Source: Nisaea denitrificans DSM 18348
Lineage (GTDB): Bacteria > Pseudomonadota > Alphaproteobacteria > Thalassobaculales > Thalassobaculaceae
Reading direction: 5' to 3'
DNA length: 64,000 nt
Assembly (NCBI RefSeq): GCF_000426505.1
Contig: NZ_AUFM01000011.1
Span: 868,001-932,000 of the forward strand
The notes beneath the pieces were generated by a model. It saw only the letters and a list, made by a program, of their open reading frames with translations, was not told where the DNA came from and searched no databases. Positions within the stretch are counted from its first letter, which is position 1, and every line of letters begins with the position of its first letter. This document shows positions 42,074-51,094 of the stretch, in pieces. Made by a program: the position numbers and the translations under genes.

Positions 42074-42138
42074 CGCTTTTTCCTTTCGAGCTTCAAATCT
42101 GTTCAAGGATGATTTAGCGATGCATGCCCAGTGCTACG

Positions 42139-42152
42139 TTGTGCCAGCACAA
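42139..42152. promoter_or_regulatory. Putative Dnr-type box of nirK
   Basis: TTGTGCCAGCACAA is a perfect five-base dyad (TTGTG/CACAA) with a 4-bp centre. A contact at -41.5 would place the nirK start near 42104, 31 nt before the ATG. It is the best of the three boxes in the island. Confidence 0.65.
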
Positions 42153-42203
42153 TGTCGGGCTATTTTTTCTGTCGGAGAATGTGAGGGTCACTGAACCCGA
42201 GAT

Positions 42204-42242
42204 AGCTTTGCGCCAATCAATACGATCGGTTGGCGCAAAGCT
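42204..42242. repeat. Perfect 13-bp inverted repeat between the cupin gene and nirK promoter
   Basis: AGCTTTGCGCCAA (42204-42216) is exactly repeated in inverted orientation at 42230-42242 with a 13-bp spacer. No T-run follows on either strand, so it is not a standard intrinsic terminator. It may be a structured 3' end for the upstream operon or an operator. The rest of the 223-bp gap 42074-42296 holds the nirK control region. Confidence 0.6.
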
Positions 42243-42296
42243 TTGATGTTACGAAGATTCCGTTATGAGAATCTCACCGGCTCTTTTCTCGGAGCG

Positions 42297-42656
42297 TTAA
42301 TCGTCCGTCATCGGCGTGGTGATGACGAGGAAAACGAGATCAGTCAGCCCCGAATTCTGAATGCCGTGCTCGATCCCCGGCGGGATGAAGATCACGTCAT
42401 GGCGCCGGACGACCTGCTTCTTGCCGGCGATCTCCATCAGACCCTCGCCTTCGAGTACGTGATAGACCTGCTCCTGCACCTTGTGGGTATGCCGTTCGAC
42501 ATAGGCCATCGGCTGGTAGCAGGAAATCCGGTGGTCGAGCTGTTTGGCGTCGGACGTGTCGGCCGCGACCAGCGGCTTGGACAGCGCGCCGCCGAAGTGG
42601 CCAGGGAATTCCTTCCACTCGACCTCGGCAATGTTGCGGATGAAAGCCTTGCTCAT
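42297..42656 (-). CDS. Cupin-domain protein
   Basis: The 119-residue single-domain cupin has motif 1 HTHKVQEQVYHVLEGEG near residue 57 and motif 2 with FIPPGIEHGIQNSG near residue 91, so it can bind a metal through two His, a Glu/Gln and a His. The ATG at 42656 has GGAGA upstream. It is the last gene of the importer/catabolic operon, 37 bp after the ThDP enzyme. It may be an isomerase or dioxygenase-type enzyme for the same substrate; the reaction is unknown. Confidence 0.8.
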   Translation of the reverse strand: MSKAFIRNIAEVEWKEFPGHFGGALSKPLVAADTSDAKQLDHRISCYQPMAYVERHTHKVQEQVYHVLEGEGLMEIAGKKQVVRRHDVIFIPPGIEHGIQNSGLTDLVFLVITTPMTDD

Positions 42657-42693
42657 GAATCTGGTCTCCTTGGTTTCCGCGCTTGCTTGACGA

Positions 42694-44475
42694 TTACGGG
42701 TGATACGGCTCGCCGAAGACCGGCTCCTTGTGCGGGATCGGCGGCAATGCCCAGGTTCCGGTTGCCGGCGGGCGGATTTCCGCATCGACATGTACATCGA
42801 TCAGATACGGTTTGTTGGAAGCGACTGCATGTTCCAGCGCGCCCTTGAAATCTTCCGATTTCGAAACCGTAACCCCCTCAACGCCCGCGGCCCGTGCCCA
42901 GGCGGCGAAGTCCGGGTTGTAGGGCCGGTTGTTGTTGCCGGTCTCGTAGAAGCCCGTAGCGATCTCGCGGCCGTCGAACAATCCGTACTGGATGTCGCGG
43001 ATGGCGCTCCAGCAGAAGTTGTTCCAGACCACCCAGACGACCGGAATGTTGTATTCGGCGGCGGTGCAGAGCACGTGCGGCACCATGGTGAAACCGCCGT
43101 CGCCACAGATCGAGATACAGGGCCTGTCCGGTGCCGCCAGTTTGGCGCCGAGAATGCCGCTCGGCCCGAATCCCATGCCGGAGAACCCCCAGGTGTTCAG
43201 CATGGATTGCGGCCGCCGCGCTTTCCAGAACTGCATATACCAGTTGTGATGCACGCCGGAATCGAGGGAGATGATCGCATCGTCCGGCAACACGGCCGCG
43301 CAATCCGCCACCACGCGCTCGGGGCGCATCGGGCTGGCATGCACGTCGAAATTCGGCCGAGTGAAGTCGTCCCATGCCTTGGCCCAACCGGCAATATCCG
43401 CCAGCCACGGCGCCATACGTCCGTCTTCGGATGCGCCACGCTGGTCAAGTTCCGCCAGCAGCTGGGTCAGGAACGTTTTGGCATCGGCCAGGACGCCAAG
43501 ATCCGGCGGATAATTGCGGCCGATTTCATCATGGTCGACATCGGCATGGATCAGTTTCGTGTCCGGGAAATTCCATGAGTAACCGGGTGTCCAGGACGAC
43601 GAGGACCGGTCGTCGAAGCGTGCGCCGACGGCAATCACGAGGTCGGCGTGCCTGCCCGCCTGGTTTGCCTGATAGGCCCCGTTCCGGCCGATAAAGCCGA
43701 GCGAGAGCGGGTCTTCCATATCAAAGCAGCCCATGCCGTTCGGCGAGCTGATGACGGGAATGGAGAACCGGCGCGCGAGCTCCGTCAGCTCAGCGCTCGC
43801 TTCAGAAAGCGTCACGCCGTGGCCGATGAACAGGACCGGCTTTTCGGCCGCCAGCAGCATATCGACCGCTGCCGCGACATCTTCCGGTGCCGCTCCGTTG
43901 CGGCGGGCCAGATGGCCGCCCGACGGCGCCTCGGGAGTAACGTCCGCCTCTTCCTGGAAGACGTTGAATGGCACGTCCAGATTGACCGGTCCCGGCCGCC
44001 CGCTCAGCATTGTCGTCGTCGCCTGGCGCAGGGCCAGCGGCAGCATGTCGACCCGGGTCGGCTGGAAGCTGCGTTTCACGACCGGCCGCATGACATTGGC
44101 GAAGTCGGCCTGATTGTGCCGGTTCAGTTCCTGGAACGGGCTGCGGTTGAACTGCGAGGTTGGCACGTTTGCCGTGATCGCCAGGAAAGCGGAGCTGTCC
44201 GTCTGCGCTACCGCTGTCGCCATGATCAGGTTGGCCGAGCCAGGACCGCAGGAGGTCAAGGTCGCGACCGGCTCGTGCTTGACCCGGAAATAGGCATCCG
44301 CCATATGCGCCGCTGTCTGCTCGTGCCGGGGCGAGATCAGCTTGATCTCGTCCTGCACATTGTACAGCGCATCCAGCATGCCCACGGTGCCGTGGCCACA
44401 GATTCCGAAGATATACGGGATCTTCTCGTTGATCAGATGTTCCGCGATGATCTCCGCGCCTTTACGCAGCGCCAT
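42694..44475 (-). CDS. Thiamine-diphosphate-dependent enzyme (acetolactate-synthase-like)
   Basis: The 593-residue protein has the three domains of the POX/ALS group: the N-terminal Pyr domain with catalytic Glu52 (SPRHEQTAAHMADAY), a central domain and the C-terminal PP domain with the GDGG...NN ThDP motif (near 435-463). It is not a plain IlvB: it lies in a catabolic operon with no small regulatory subunit. Candidates include a 2-keto-acid decarboxylase, a carboligase or a sulfoacetaldehyde-acetyltransferase-like enzyme. The neighbours point to a carbon-carbon bond step in breakdown of an imported compound. Confidence 0.8.
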   Translation of the reverse strand: MALRKGAEIIAEHLINEKIPYIFGICGHGTVGMLDALYNVQDEIKLISPRHEQTAAHMADAYFRVKHEPVATLTSCGPGSANLIMATAVAQTDSSAFLAITANVPTSQFNRSPFQELNRHNQADFANVMRPVVKRSFQPTRVDMLPLALRQATTTMLSGRPGPVNLDVPFNVFQEEADVTPEAPSGGHLARRNGAAPEDVAAAVDMLLAAEKPVLFIGHGVTLSEASAELTELARRFSIPVISSPNGMGCFDMEDPLSLGFIGRNGAYQANQAGRHADLVIAVGARFDDRSSSSWTPGYSWNFPDTKLIHADVDHDEIGRNYPPDLGVLADAKTFLTQLLAELDQRGASEDGRMAPWLADIAGWAKAWDDFTRPNFDVHASPMRPERVVADCAAVLPDDAIISLDSGVHHNWYMQFWKARRPQSMLNTWGFSGMGFGPSGILGAKLAAPDRPCISICGDGGFTMVPHVLCTAAEYNIPVVWVVWNNFCWSAIRDIQYGLFDGREIATGFYETGNNNRPYNPDFAAWARAAGVEGVTVSKSEDFKGALEHAVASNKPYLIDVHVDAEIRPPATGTWALPPIPHKEPVFGEPYHP

Positions 44476-44527
44476 GGCGCTCTCCCGTTCCAGGTTGTCT
44501 CAAGTCGTTCTCAGGAAAATTCCGGCC

Positions 44528-45235
44528 TTAGACCATGCCGCCGTTTGTCTGCACGATCTGGCCGTCAATCCAGGAGGATTTATCGGAGGCCAGGAAGGCC
44601 ACGACGTCTCCGACCTCTTCCGGCTGGCCGACCCTGTTCAGCGGACTCATGCCGGCGGAGCGCTGGATTGCCGCCTCGTCCTTGCCGGAACGGAACAGGT
44701 CAGTATCAACCGGCCCGGGAGCCACGGCGTTCACCCGGACACCGCGCCCGGCCAGTTCTTTCGACATGGACCGGACGAGACATTCGACGGCCGCTTTGGT
44801 GGCGCTATACGGACCGAGGCCCGGCGCTGCGAAACGCACAAGCGACGTGGTCAGCGCGATGATTGTGCCGCCGTCCGTCACCGACTTGGCGGCTTCCTGG
44901 AGTACGTTGAAGGCGCCGACGATATTTACCTCGACGAGACGGCGGAAATTCTCCGGGTCGAAATTAGCCATCGGTGCCGGTGGCACGTTGATGCCGGCAT
45001 TGGCGACGATACAGGTCGGCGCCCCGCCGAAATCCTTGCTCGCATCCGCGATTACCCGGGTGACATCCGCCGGATTTGTGATGTCAGCCTTGTAGGCCCG
45101 CACCGATCCGGCGGTTTCCGGGGCGGTACTTGTATAGGTCAGTGCGACGTCAAAACCGTCCGCCGCGAGAGCATCGACGCAGGCTTTTCCGATCCCGCGT
45201 GAGCCGCCGAATACGATTGCGATTTTCTTTGTCAT
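44528..45235 (-). CDS. Short-chain dehydrogenase/reductase
   Basis: The 235-residue classical SDR has the cofactor motif GGSRGIG near residue 10, NAG near residue 78, the catalytic Ser near residue 130 (ALTTSLV) and Y-SATK near residue 143 (YxxxK), ending with the G-Q-I-VQTNGGMV tail of the FabG group. It oxidises or reduces a hydroxyl/keto group with NAD(P). It lies between the fused transporter and the ThDP enzyme in one operon. Confidence 0.88.
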   Translation of the reverse strand: MTKKIAIVFGGSRGIGKACVDALAADGFDVALTYTSTAPETAGSVRAYKADITNPADVTRVIADASKDFGGAPTCIVANAGINVPPAPMANFDPENFRRLVEVNIVGAFNVLQEAAKSVTDGGTIIALTTSLVRFAAPGLGPYSATKAAVECLVRSMSKELAGRGVRVNAVAPGPVDTDLFRSGKDEAAIQRSAGMSPLNRVGQPEEVGDVVAFLASDKSSWIDGQIVQTNGGMV

Positions 45236-45289
45236 GATGGTCCTCGTGTTTCTGGATAGAGAATGGAATTCAACTACATGTGACGCGGA

Positions 45290-47827
45290 TTAGAGCCACA
45301 GGATCTCCTTGCGATAGTCCAGGTCGTCAAGCAGAGCCTTTGCGGGCCCGGTATGGATAACAGCGCCGCGGTCGAGCACGAAGACCCGGTCGGCCAGGGC
45401 CAGCACCAGATCCAGATTGTGCTCAACGATTACCACTGGAAGGCTGAGGCGAAGCCGGTCGAACACGGCGAAGAGATCCTGGATGATCGCGGGCGCCAGT
45501 CCCTCGAAAGGCTCGTCTAGCAACAGCAGGCGAACATCTCCGGACAGTGCCCGGGCAACCGCCAGCATCTGCTGCTCGCCACCCGACAGATAATCGGCGG
45601 GCGTGTCGAGGCGTTCTTTCAGGACCGGGAAGAAATCAAAGATCTGCTCTTCGGTCCAGACGACACCGCGATCATCCGATGCCGCCCGTGCCAACCGGCC
45701 AAGCTCGAGATTTTCGGCAACGGTCATCCCGGCGAAGAGCCCGCGCCCTTGCGGGACATACCCAATACCAAGCCGCGCGGCCTGATAAGCGGGCATACCG
45801 ACCAGCTCCCGGTCGCCGAATGTAACGCTGCCGGAGGCGGCCGGAACAAGACCGGCAAGCGTCTTCAGCATTGTCGACTTGCCGGCACCGTTGCGTCCGA
45901 GCAAGGCGACAATCTCGCCCTCTTTTACGTCCAGCCCGACATCGTTCAGGATATGGCTCTTGCCGTAGAAGGTATTCACCTTGTCGATTGTCAGTACCGG
46001 GGCCGCCTCGCCTGCAGCATCTGTCTTCCGGCCAGTCACGACCGGGGTTCCGGAGCCGGTATAGACTTCCTGAACCCGGCTATCCGTGCGCACGGCCTCA
46101 GGCCCGCCGGACATCAACACCTCGCCCTGGTTCATCACTGTCACATGCTTCGAGAAGGCAAGCACACGGTCGATGTCATGCTCGACGATCAGAACCGGGA
46201 CCTCCTTTGAAACATTCTCGATCAGGTTGGACACCCTCTCCCGCTCTGCCGCAGCGAGACCTGCAAGGGGCTCATCGAGCAATAGCATTCCCGGCTTTGA
46301 GGCGAGCGCGATACCAAGATCGACCAGTCTCTGGCCGCCATAGGAAAGATCACCACCCTTGGTTTCCTGAATTCCGTCGAGCCCGAGATAGCGGATCAGC
46401 TCGTCGGTCTCGGCGTTGATTTCCGGATCGATGTCAACATCTTGCCAAGGATTGAAGCGGCTTTCATGTCGGGCCTGCAAGGACAGACGGAGGTTTTCCC
46501 GTATCGTAAGATCGTGGAACAGATTGGTGATCTGGAAAGACCGGGCCAGCCCCCGGCGGCAGATAGCATCCGGTGAGAGGGACTGGATTTCCTCTCCCCG
46601 CAACCGGATCACTCCCCTATCCGGCGTGAACATGCCGGAAACCAGATTGAAGAGAGTCGTCTTGCCGGCGCCGTTCGGGCCGATCAGCGCGTGAATTTCG
46701 CCTGCAGAGACTTCCAGTCCGGCATGTTCCACAGCCCGGATACCGCCGAAGTGCTTCGAGACGCCCTCGACCTGCAGAACGGTGCCGCCGGTGCGTTCGG
46801 GCCGGAGAAACGCTGGCAGCGCGAGATTGTCGTACAGCTTCCGCTTGCTCATCGCGGCCGCTTCGGAAGGTGCCTTGTGCCAGTGACGGCGCATACGCTC
46901 CCAAATGCCTACAAGGCCGTTCGGCGAATAGATGACGAAACTGACGAAGACGATGCCGAACCAGAACAGCCAGTGCACAGTCCAGATAGAGAGCATCTCG
47001 CGGAACAGGATGTAAAACGCGACACCGATGGCCGGGCCGAGGATATGACGCATCCCGCCGATCACCACCATCGCCAGCAATTCGCCGGAGAAGATGATGG
47101 AGGTGGATTCCGCCGACACGATGTAGTGCTGAAAACCGGTCAGCGCTCCCGCCAGCGCTGTAACTGCGGCCGAGAGGACAAAAGCGGCCAGCTTGTAGCG
47201 ATCAACAGGATATCCCTGGAATGTAGCACGCTGTTCGTTCTCTCGGATCGCCACCAGGACATGGCCGAAGGGTGAGCGGGCAACCCGGTGCAGCCCATAA
47301 AGCACCAGAAAGCCGATTACGGCGACGACGGCATAGTAGGAAAGCTGGTCGTCCAGATTGAGAGGACCGAGAGTGCCCCGCTGCAGGCCGCCAAGCCCGT
47401 CCTCACCACCTGTCACCTCGGTCCAGCGGAAGGAGATTGTGTATGTCAACGCGGCAAGCGCCAGCGTCATCAGGGCGAAGTAAACCCCCTTCCGGCGCAA
47501 CATCAGGACACCGACGATTGCCGCCGCGACAGCAACGAAAAGCATGGCGAACAGGATCGGGATCAGGATCTGGTCCGGGAACCAGTGTCGCTGGCTGAGC
47601 GCTGCGGCATAGGCGCCGATACCGAACCAGGCGCCATGCCCGAAGGACACCAGCCCGGTATAGCCAACAAGGACATTCAGCCCCATGGCCGCGATCGTCA
47701 GCGTGACAAGAAATGCCGCCGTGCTGGTTGTTTGACCCAGCAGCGACATGATGGCCGGCAACAGAAGCAATGCCAGTGCGCCAATCCAGAGCGGCGCGTG
47801 CTTCGTTTTCAGGAGCGCGGAGGTCAT
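45290..47827 (-). CDS. LivM-LivG-LivF triple fusion (branched-chain-type ABC importer)
   Basis: The 845-residue polypeptide joins three usually separate proteins. A LivM-type permease (about 1-315) has roughly ten membrane helices. A first ATPase (about 345-590) has Walker A GPNGAGKTT and a LivG-like DLSYGGQRLVDLGIAL signature region. A second ATPase (about 610-845) has GRNGAGKST and LSGGEQQML, like LivF. No stop or frameshift separates the parts. The start overlaps livH by 4 bp. Together with LivH and the binding protein it makes a full HAAT-family importer. Substrate is not necessarily an amino acid. Confidence 0.92.
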   Translation of the reverse strand: MTSALLKTKHAPLWIGALALLLLPAIMSLLGQTTSTAAFLVTLTIAAMGLNVLVGYTGLVSFGHGAWFGIGAYAAALSQRHWFPDQILIPILFAMLFVAVAAAIVGVLMLRRKGVYFALMTLALAALTYTISFRWTEVTGGEDGLGGLQRGTLGPLNLDDQLSYYAVVAVIGFLVLYGLHRVARSPFGHVLVAIRENEQRATFQGYPVDRYKLAAFVLSAAVTALAGALTGFQHYIVSAESTSIIFSGELLAMVVIGGMRHILGPAIGVAFYILFREMLSIWTVHWLFWFGIVFVSFVIYSPNGLVGIWERMRRHWHKAPSEAAAMSKRKLYDNLALPAFLRPERTGGTVLQVEGVSKHFGGIRAVEHAGLEVSAGEIHALIGPNGAGKTTLFNLVSGMFTPDRGVIRLRGEEIQSLSPDAICRRGLARSFQITNLFHDLTIRENLRLSLQARHESRFNPWQDVDIDPEINAETDELIRYLGLDGIQETKGGDLSYGGQRLVDLGIALASKPGMLLLDEPLAGLAAAERERVSNLIENVSKEVPVLIVEHDIDRVLAFSKHVTVMNQGEVLMSGGPEAVRTDSRVQEVYTGSGTPVVTGRKTDAAGEAAPVLTIDKVNTFYGKSHILNDVGLDVKEGEIVALLGRNGAGKSTMLKTLAGLVPAASGSVTFGDRELVGMPAYQAARLGIGYVPQGRGLFAGMTVAENLELGRLARAASDDRGVVWTEEQIFDFFPVLKERLDTPADYLSGGEQQMLAVARALSGDVRLLLLDEPFEGLAPAIIQDLFAVFDRLRLSLPVVIVEHNLDLVLALADRVFVLDRGAVIHTGPAKALLDDLDYRKEILWL

Positions 47828-48699
47828 TCGAACTTCTCCATGCGCTCGCCAAGCAGGCCGCGCGGACGGAACATCAGGATCAGGAACATCAGGACGTACA
47901 TCGAGGCCTCACCGGCGGCGGGCACGAAATGGATGGTGATGCCGCGCACCACGCCGACCAGCAGCGCGGCGGCGACAACGCCCCAGAAACTGCCAAGCCC
48001 GCCGATAACGACGACGACGAAGGCGACGGTTATGATTTCCGCTCCCATCGCCGGGTGAACGACCGCAATCGGGGCGAACAGCGCACCTCCCAGAGCGGCC
48101 ATGCCGACGCCCAGAACCACGACGGTGGTCATATATGGCTGCAGCCGGATACCCAGCGCCGCCACCATGTCCGGGTCCTGGATCCCGGCCCGGACAACGC
48201 GTCCGAAGGACGTCTTCTGCAGCAGGTACCAGATACCGACCAGGACCACGGCAACCACGGCCAGCAGAAGAAGGCGGTATTTGGAAAACAGGAAATCGCC
48301 GACGATCACCGGCCCCTTGAGCAGTGCCGGCATTGAAGCCGGTTGCGGTGCCGCGCCCCAGATGATCCGGATCATTTCCTCGCCGACCATGGCGAGGCCG
48401 AAGGTCACCAGCAATCCCAGGATCGGGTCCGCGGTGTAAAACCGCTTCAGGATGAAACGCTCGAACAGGATGCCGAGGAGCCCGACGAGGACCGGCGAGA
48501 TAGCCACAGCAGGTGCGAAGCCGACATATTTGGCAATTTCGACCGAGACATAGGCGCCGAGCGCGTAGAACGCGCCATGGGCCAGATTAACCACACCGCC
48601 GACGCTGAAGATCAGCGACAGGCCGAGTGCGATCAGCAGGTAATAGCCACCAAGGACGAGGCCATTTACGAGCTGTTCCAGAAGGAAGACGAGCTGCAT
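47824..48699 (-). CDS. livH: LivH-type ABC importer permease
   Basis: The 291-residue permease of the HAAT family has about eight membrane helices with GLSLIFSVGGVVNLAHGAFYALGAY-like start typical of LivH (beginning near residue 26) and a late GGLGSFWGV segment near residue 233. It pairs with the LivM part of the fused protein. It overlaps the fusion gene by 4 bp, and is separated from the binding-protein gene by an intrinsic terminator. Confidence 0.93.
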   Translation of the reverse strand: MQLVFLLEQLVNGLVLGGYYLLIALGLSLIFSVGGVVNLAHGAFYALGAYVSVEIAKYVGFAPAVAISPVLVGLLGILFERFILKRFYTADPILGLLVTFGLAMVGEEMIRIIWGAAPQPASMPALLKGPVIVGDFLFSKYRLLLLAVVAVVLVGIWYLLQKTSFGRVVRAGIQDPDMVAALGIRLQPYMTTVVVLGVGMAALGGALFAPIAVVHPAMGAEIITVAFVVVVIGGLGSFWGVVAAALLVGVVRGITIHFVPAAGEASMYVLMFLILMFRPRGLLGERMEKFE

Positions 48700-48737
48700 T
48701 CCTGTTCAGTTCTCTTAACTACGGGATCGGGCATGCG

Positions 48738-48777
48738 AAAAAGCGGCGTGGCCCCGGGGACGTTCGGGGACCACGCC
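48738..48777 (-). terminator. Intrinsic terminator between the binding-protein and livH genes
   Basis: On the minus strand an 11-bp GC stem with one bulged base (48777-48766 with 48755-48745) is followed by GC and a run of five T. It would make the binding protein mRNA more abundant than the permease/ATPase mRNA, as is common in such operons. Confidence 0.78.
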
Positions 48778-48786
48778 AGGCAGGTC

Positions 48787-50058
48787 TCAGAGCGTGCAGG
48801 GATTTTGTTCGCTCGTCGGATAGATCGCCTCCAGCGGCTGGTTTGCCCCCGGAACGGCAGTCCCGAGCGTCATCAGATCCCACTGGTCCTTGGCCGAGCC
48901 GGCATCTTTCACCGAGAACGGATAGGCCTCCTGGACAAGCTGATGATCCCAGGACCGGAAATAGGCTTCCCTGCCCTTCATGATGTCGAACTTGGCACCC
49001 TTCTCGAAATGCTGGATCAGCTTTTCGGAGTCTGTCGACTTTGTCTCTTCCATCGCCTGGGCGACCAGTTTCAGGGCCACATACTCGATCCAGGCATGGT
49101 TCTCAGGCAGCTTGCCGTAGCGCTTCTGGAAGGCCTCAACGAACGCCATCGACGCAGGTGTCTGCAGCGTGTGGTACCAAACGGTCGGCCAGGTGCCGCT
49201 GAGGTTGCCCGGACCGGCGGCCCACGCATCTGCAGTGTTCAGGTTGAACCCGATAGTGGGGAACGGCAGGCCATATTCTGCATACTGCTTGACGAAATTC
49301 GTTACCTGGTTGCCCGCGAGATTGAGGCAGACCACGTCTGGCTGTGACTGCCGGATCTTCAGCAGATACGGGCTGAAATCGGTGACGTCGGTCGCCACCA
49401 GATCGTCTCCGGACAGGGTCGCGTCATTCGCCGCGAAGAAGCTCTTCGCCGCCCTCAACAGATCGTGACCGAACACATAATCGGCCGTCAGGGTGTGGAA
49501 CTTCTTGCCCTTCACCATGCCGTCACGCAGCAGCGCATTGCCGACCGCATTGACCATCACGGTGTTCGGAATATCGGTGCAGAACATGTAGCGGTTGCAG
49601 TTTTTGCCACGGAGGGTGTCCGACCGCGGCCCGAGCGCCATGAACATCTTCTTGTTGCGCGCGGCGACCTGGGAGATGGCGAGCGCCGAGGCGGAGCTGA
49701 TTTCCCCCATCAGGAAGGCCTTCTCGTCACGCTCGAGCATGCGCTGGGCCTTGGTCGCGGCAGTGTTCGGGTTGATCGAATCCTCGGATTTCACGTCCAG
49801 CTTGCGGCCCATTACGCCGCCCGCCGCGTTGATTTCCTCGGCCGCCATCTGGATACCCAGTACGGCCCATTCGCCGAGAGCGCCGAGAAACCCGGTCATC
49901 GGCGTAAGGTGGCCAATCATGATGTCATCGGATGCGGCACGTACAATTGACGGGCTGCCGATTGCCGCACTGGCAACCAGCCCGCCTCCGACCTTCAAAG
50001 CAGTTCTACGGCTTACAGGCGCCTGAATGTGGGCGCGCGTTGTCACGCGTTCTTCCAT
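48787..50058 (-). CDS. Periplasmic substrate-binding protein (LivJ-like)
   Basis: The 423-residue protein has a twin-arginine-like export signal (SRRTALKVGGG near residue 17, cleavage near residue 42) and a type I periplasmic-binding fold beginning IMIGHLTPMTGFLGALGEWA. ATG 50058 is chosen because GGGAGG lies 5 bp upstream; the TTG at 50073 has none. It would deliver an unknown small molecule to LivH/LivMGF. The 232-bp gap upstream (50059-50290) is very AT-rich and contains a promoter-like region with a TATCGCAT box at 50112. Confidence 0.9.
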   Translation of the reverse strand: MEERVTTRAHIQAPVSRRTALKVGGGLVASAAIGSPSIVRAASDDIMIGHLTPMTGFLGALGEWAVLGIQMAAEEINAAGGVMGRKLDVKSEDSINPNTAATKAQRMLERDEKAFLMGEISSASALAISQVAARNKKMFMALGPRSDTLRGKNCNRYMFCTDIPNTVMVNAVGNALLRDGMVKGKKFHTLTADYVFGHDLLRAAKSFFAANDATLSGDDLVATDVTDFSPYLLKIRQSQPDVVCLNLAGNQVTNFVKQYAEYGLPFPTIGFNLNTADAWAAGPGNLSGTWPTVWYHTLQTPASMAFVEAFQKRYGKLPENHAWIEYVALKLVAQAMEETKSTDSEKLIQHFEKGAKFDIMKGREAYFRSWDHQLVQEAYPFSVKDAGSAKDQWDLMTLGTAVPGANQPLEAIYPTSEQNPCTL

Positions 50059-50111
50059 AATTACCTCCCTCAAGGCTTATTATTTATTATTGTTGTATAT
50101 AATTTTTATAA

Positions 50112-50119
50112 TATCGCAT
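50112..50119. promoter_or_regulatory. TATCGCAT box in the binding-protein promoter region
   Basis: TATCGCAT in an AT-rich stretch recurs exactly at 51295-51302 in the other control region of this cluster, upstream of the flavoprotein gene. It could be part of the operator of the IclR-type regulator encoded between them. Eight bases in AT-rich DNA can match by chance. Confidence 0.3.
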
Positions 50120-50290
50120 CATTGTCAACTCGGACTTTGACAATTTCAGCACGCGGCAATCAAAGCGGGAGGTCAGGCCGTGCGGCCGGATTCAAAGTCC
50201 GGTCCGTAAAGCCAGGAAATCTCGAAAGAATCCGGAGTCGACGAGCCAATAGCCCGCCTACTTGGCAAAATAGAGGCTGTTTTGAAAGCG

Positions 50291-51094
50291 CTACTGGAGG
50301 GCTGGCGCGCCGAGCGCTTCGCTTACCCGGTCGGCAGCGGCTCGTAAGATTGCCTGCTTGTCCTGTAGCTCAGAGATAGAAAGTCGCCAGACCGGGCCGG
50401 AAATACCGATGGCGCCGATCAGATTGTTGCGAAAATCAACCACGGGAACTGCCGCGCAGCGCACTTCGGCAAAGAGTTCCGCATCGTCATAGGCAATGCC
50501 GTTTTCGCGGATTTTACTAAGCTCTGCCACGAGTCTCTGACTGTCCGTGATGGTTGCCGCCGTATGAGGCTCCAACACGACATCCTCGAAATAGCTCTCC
50601 AGCTGATCCGATCCGAGATGGGCAAGCAGAACCTTTCCCACGGCGGTAGCATAGGCCGGACGCATGGTCCCCAGCCCCTCGCTTAGCCTGAGCGGGCTTG
50701 TGCTTTCCTTGCGGGCCATGATGGCCACATTGGTTCCCGACCAGACCGCGAAATGCGAGGTTTCCCCGGTATCCCGGGCCAAATCGTGGAGAATCGGGCT
50801 GACGATATTGTAGAGCTCGATATCGTTCAGGGCAGCGGCGGCGAGCAGGAACATCGGTCGGCCGATATGGTATTTCTTGCTCTTGTCGTCCTGGCGGACA
50901 TAGCCGAGCTGGACCATCGTCTTGACCAGATGGAACGCGGTGCTGTTGTTCAGCTCAACCGCCTTGCTCAGCTCTGACAGCTGAATGCCTCCGGGGGATT
51001 GGCCGATACATTCCAGAATGGAAAATGCCCGTGCCAGCGACTGAATGCTGGGTTTTTCGGCTTTACGTGCTTCCACCAAGTGTTCGTCCACCAT
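50291..51094 (-). CDS. IclR-family transcriptional regulator
   Basis: The 267-residue protein has an N-terminal winged helix (about 15-80, with SLARAFSILECIGQ and LSELSKAVELNNSTAFHLVKTM-like segments) and a C-terminal effector domain with G-MRPAYATAVGKVLLA near residue 143. IclR proteins usually respond to an intermediate of the pathway they control. It sits between the importer operon and the flavoprotein gene and probably controls both. Confidence 0.92.
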   Translation of the reverse strand: MVDEHLVEARKAEKPSIQSLARAFSILECIGQSPGGIQLSELSKAVELNNSTAFHLVKTMVQLGYVRQDDKSKKYHIGRPMFLLAAAALNDIELYNIVSPILHDLARDTGETSHFAVWSGTNVAIMARKESTSPLRLSEGLGTMRPAYATAVGKVLLAHLGSDQLESYFEDVVLEPHTAATITDSQRLVAELSKIRENGIAYDDAELFAEVRCAAVPVVDFRNNLIGAIGISGPVWRLSISELQDKQAILRAAADRVSEALGAPALQ

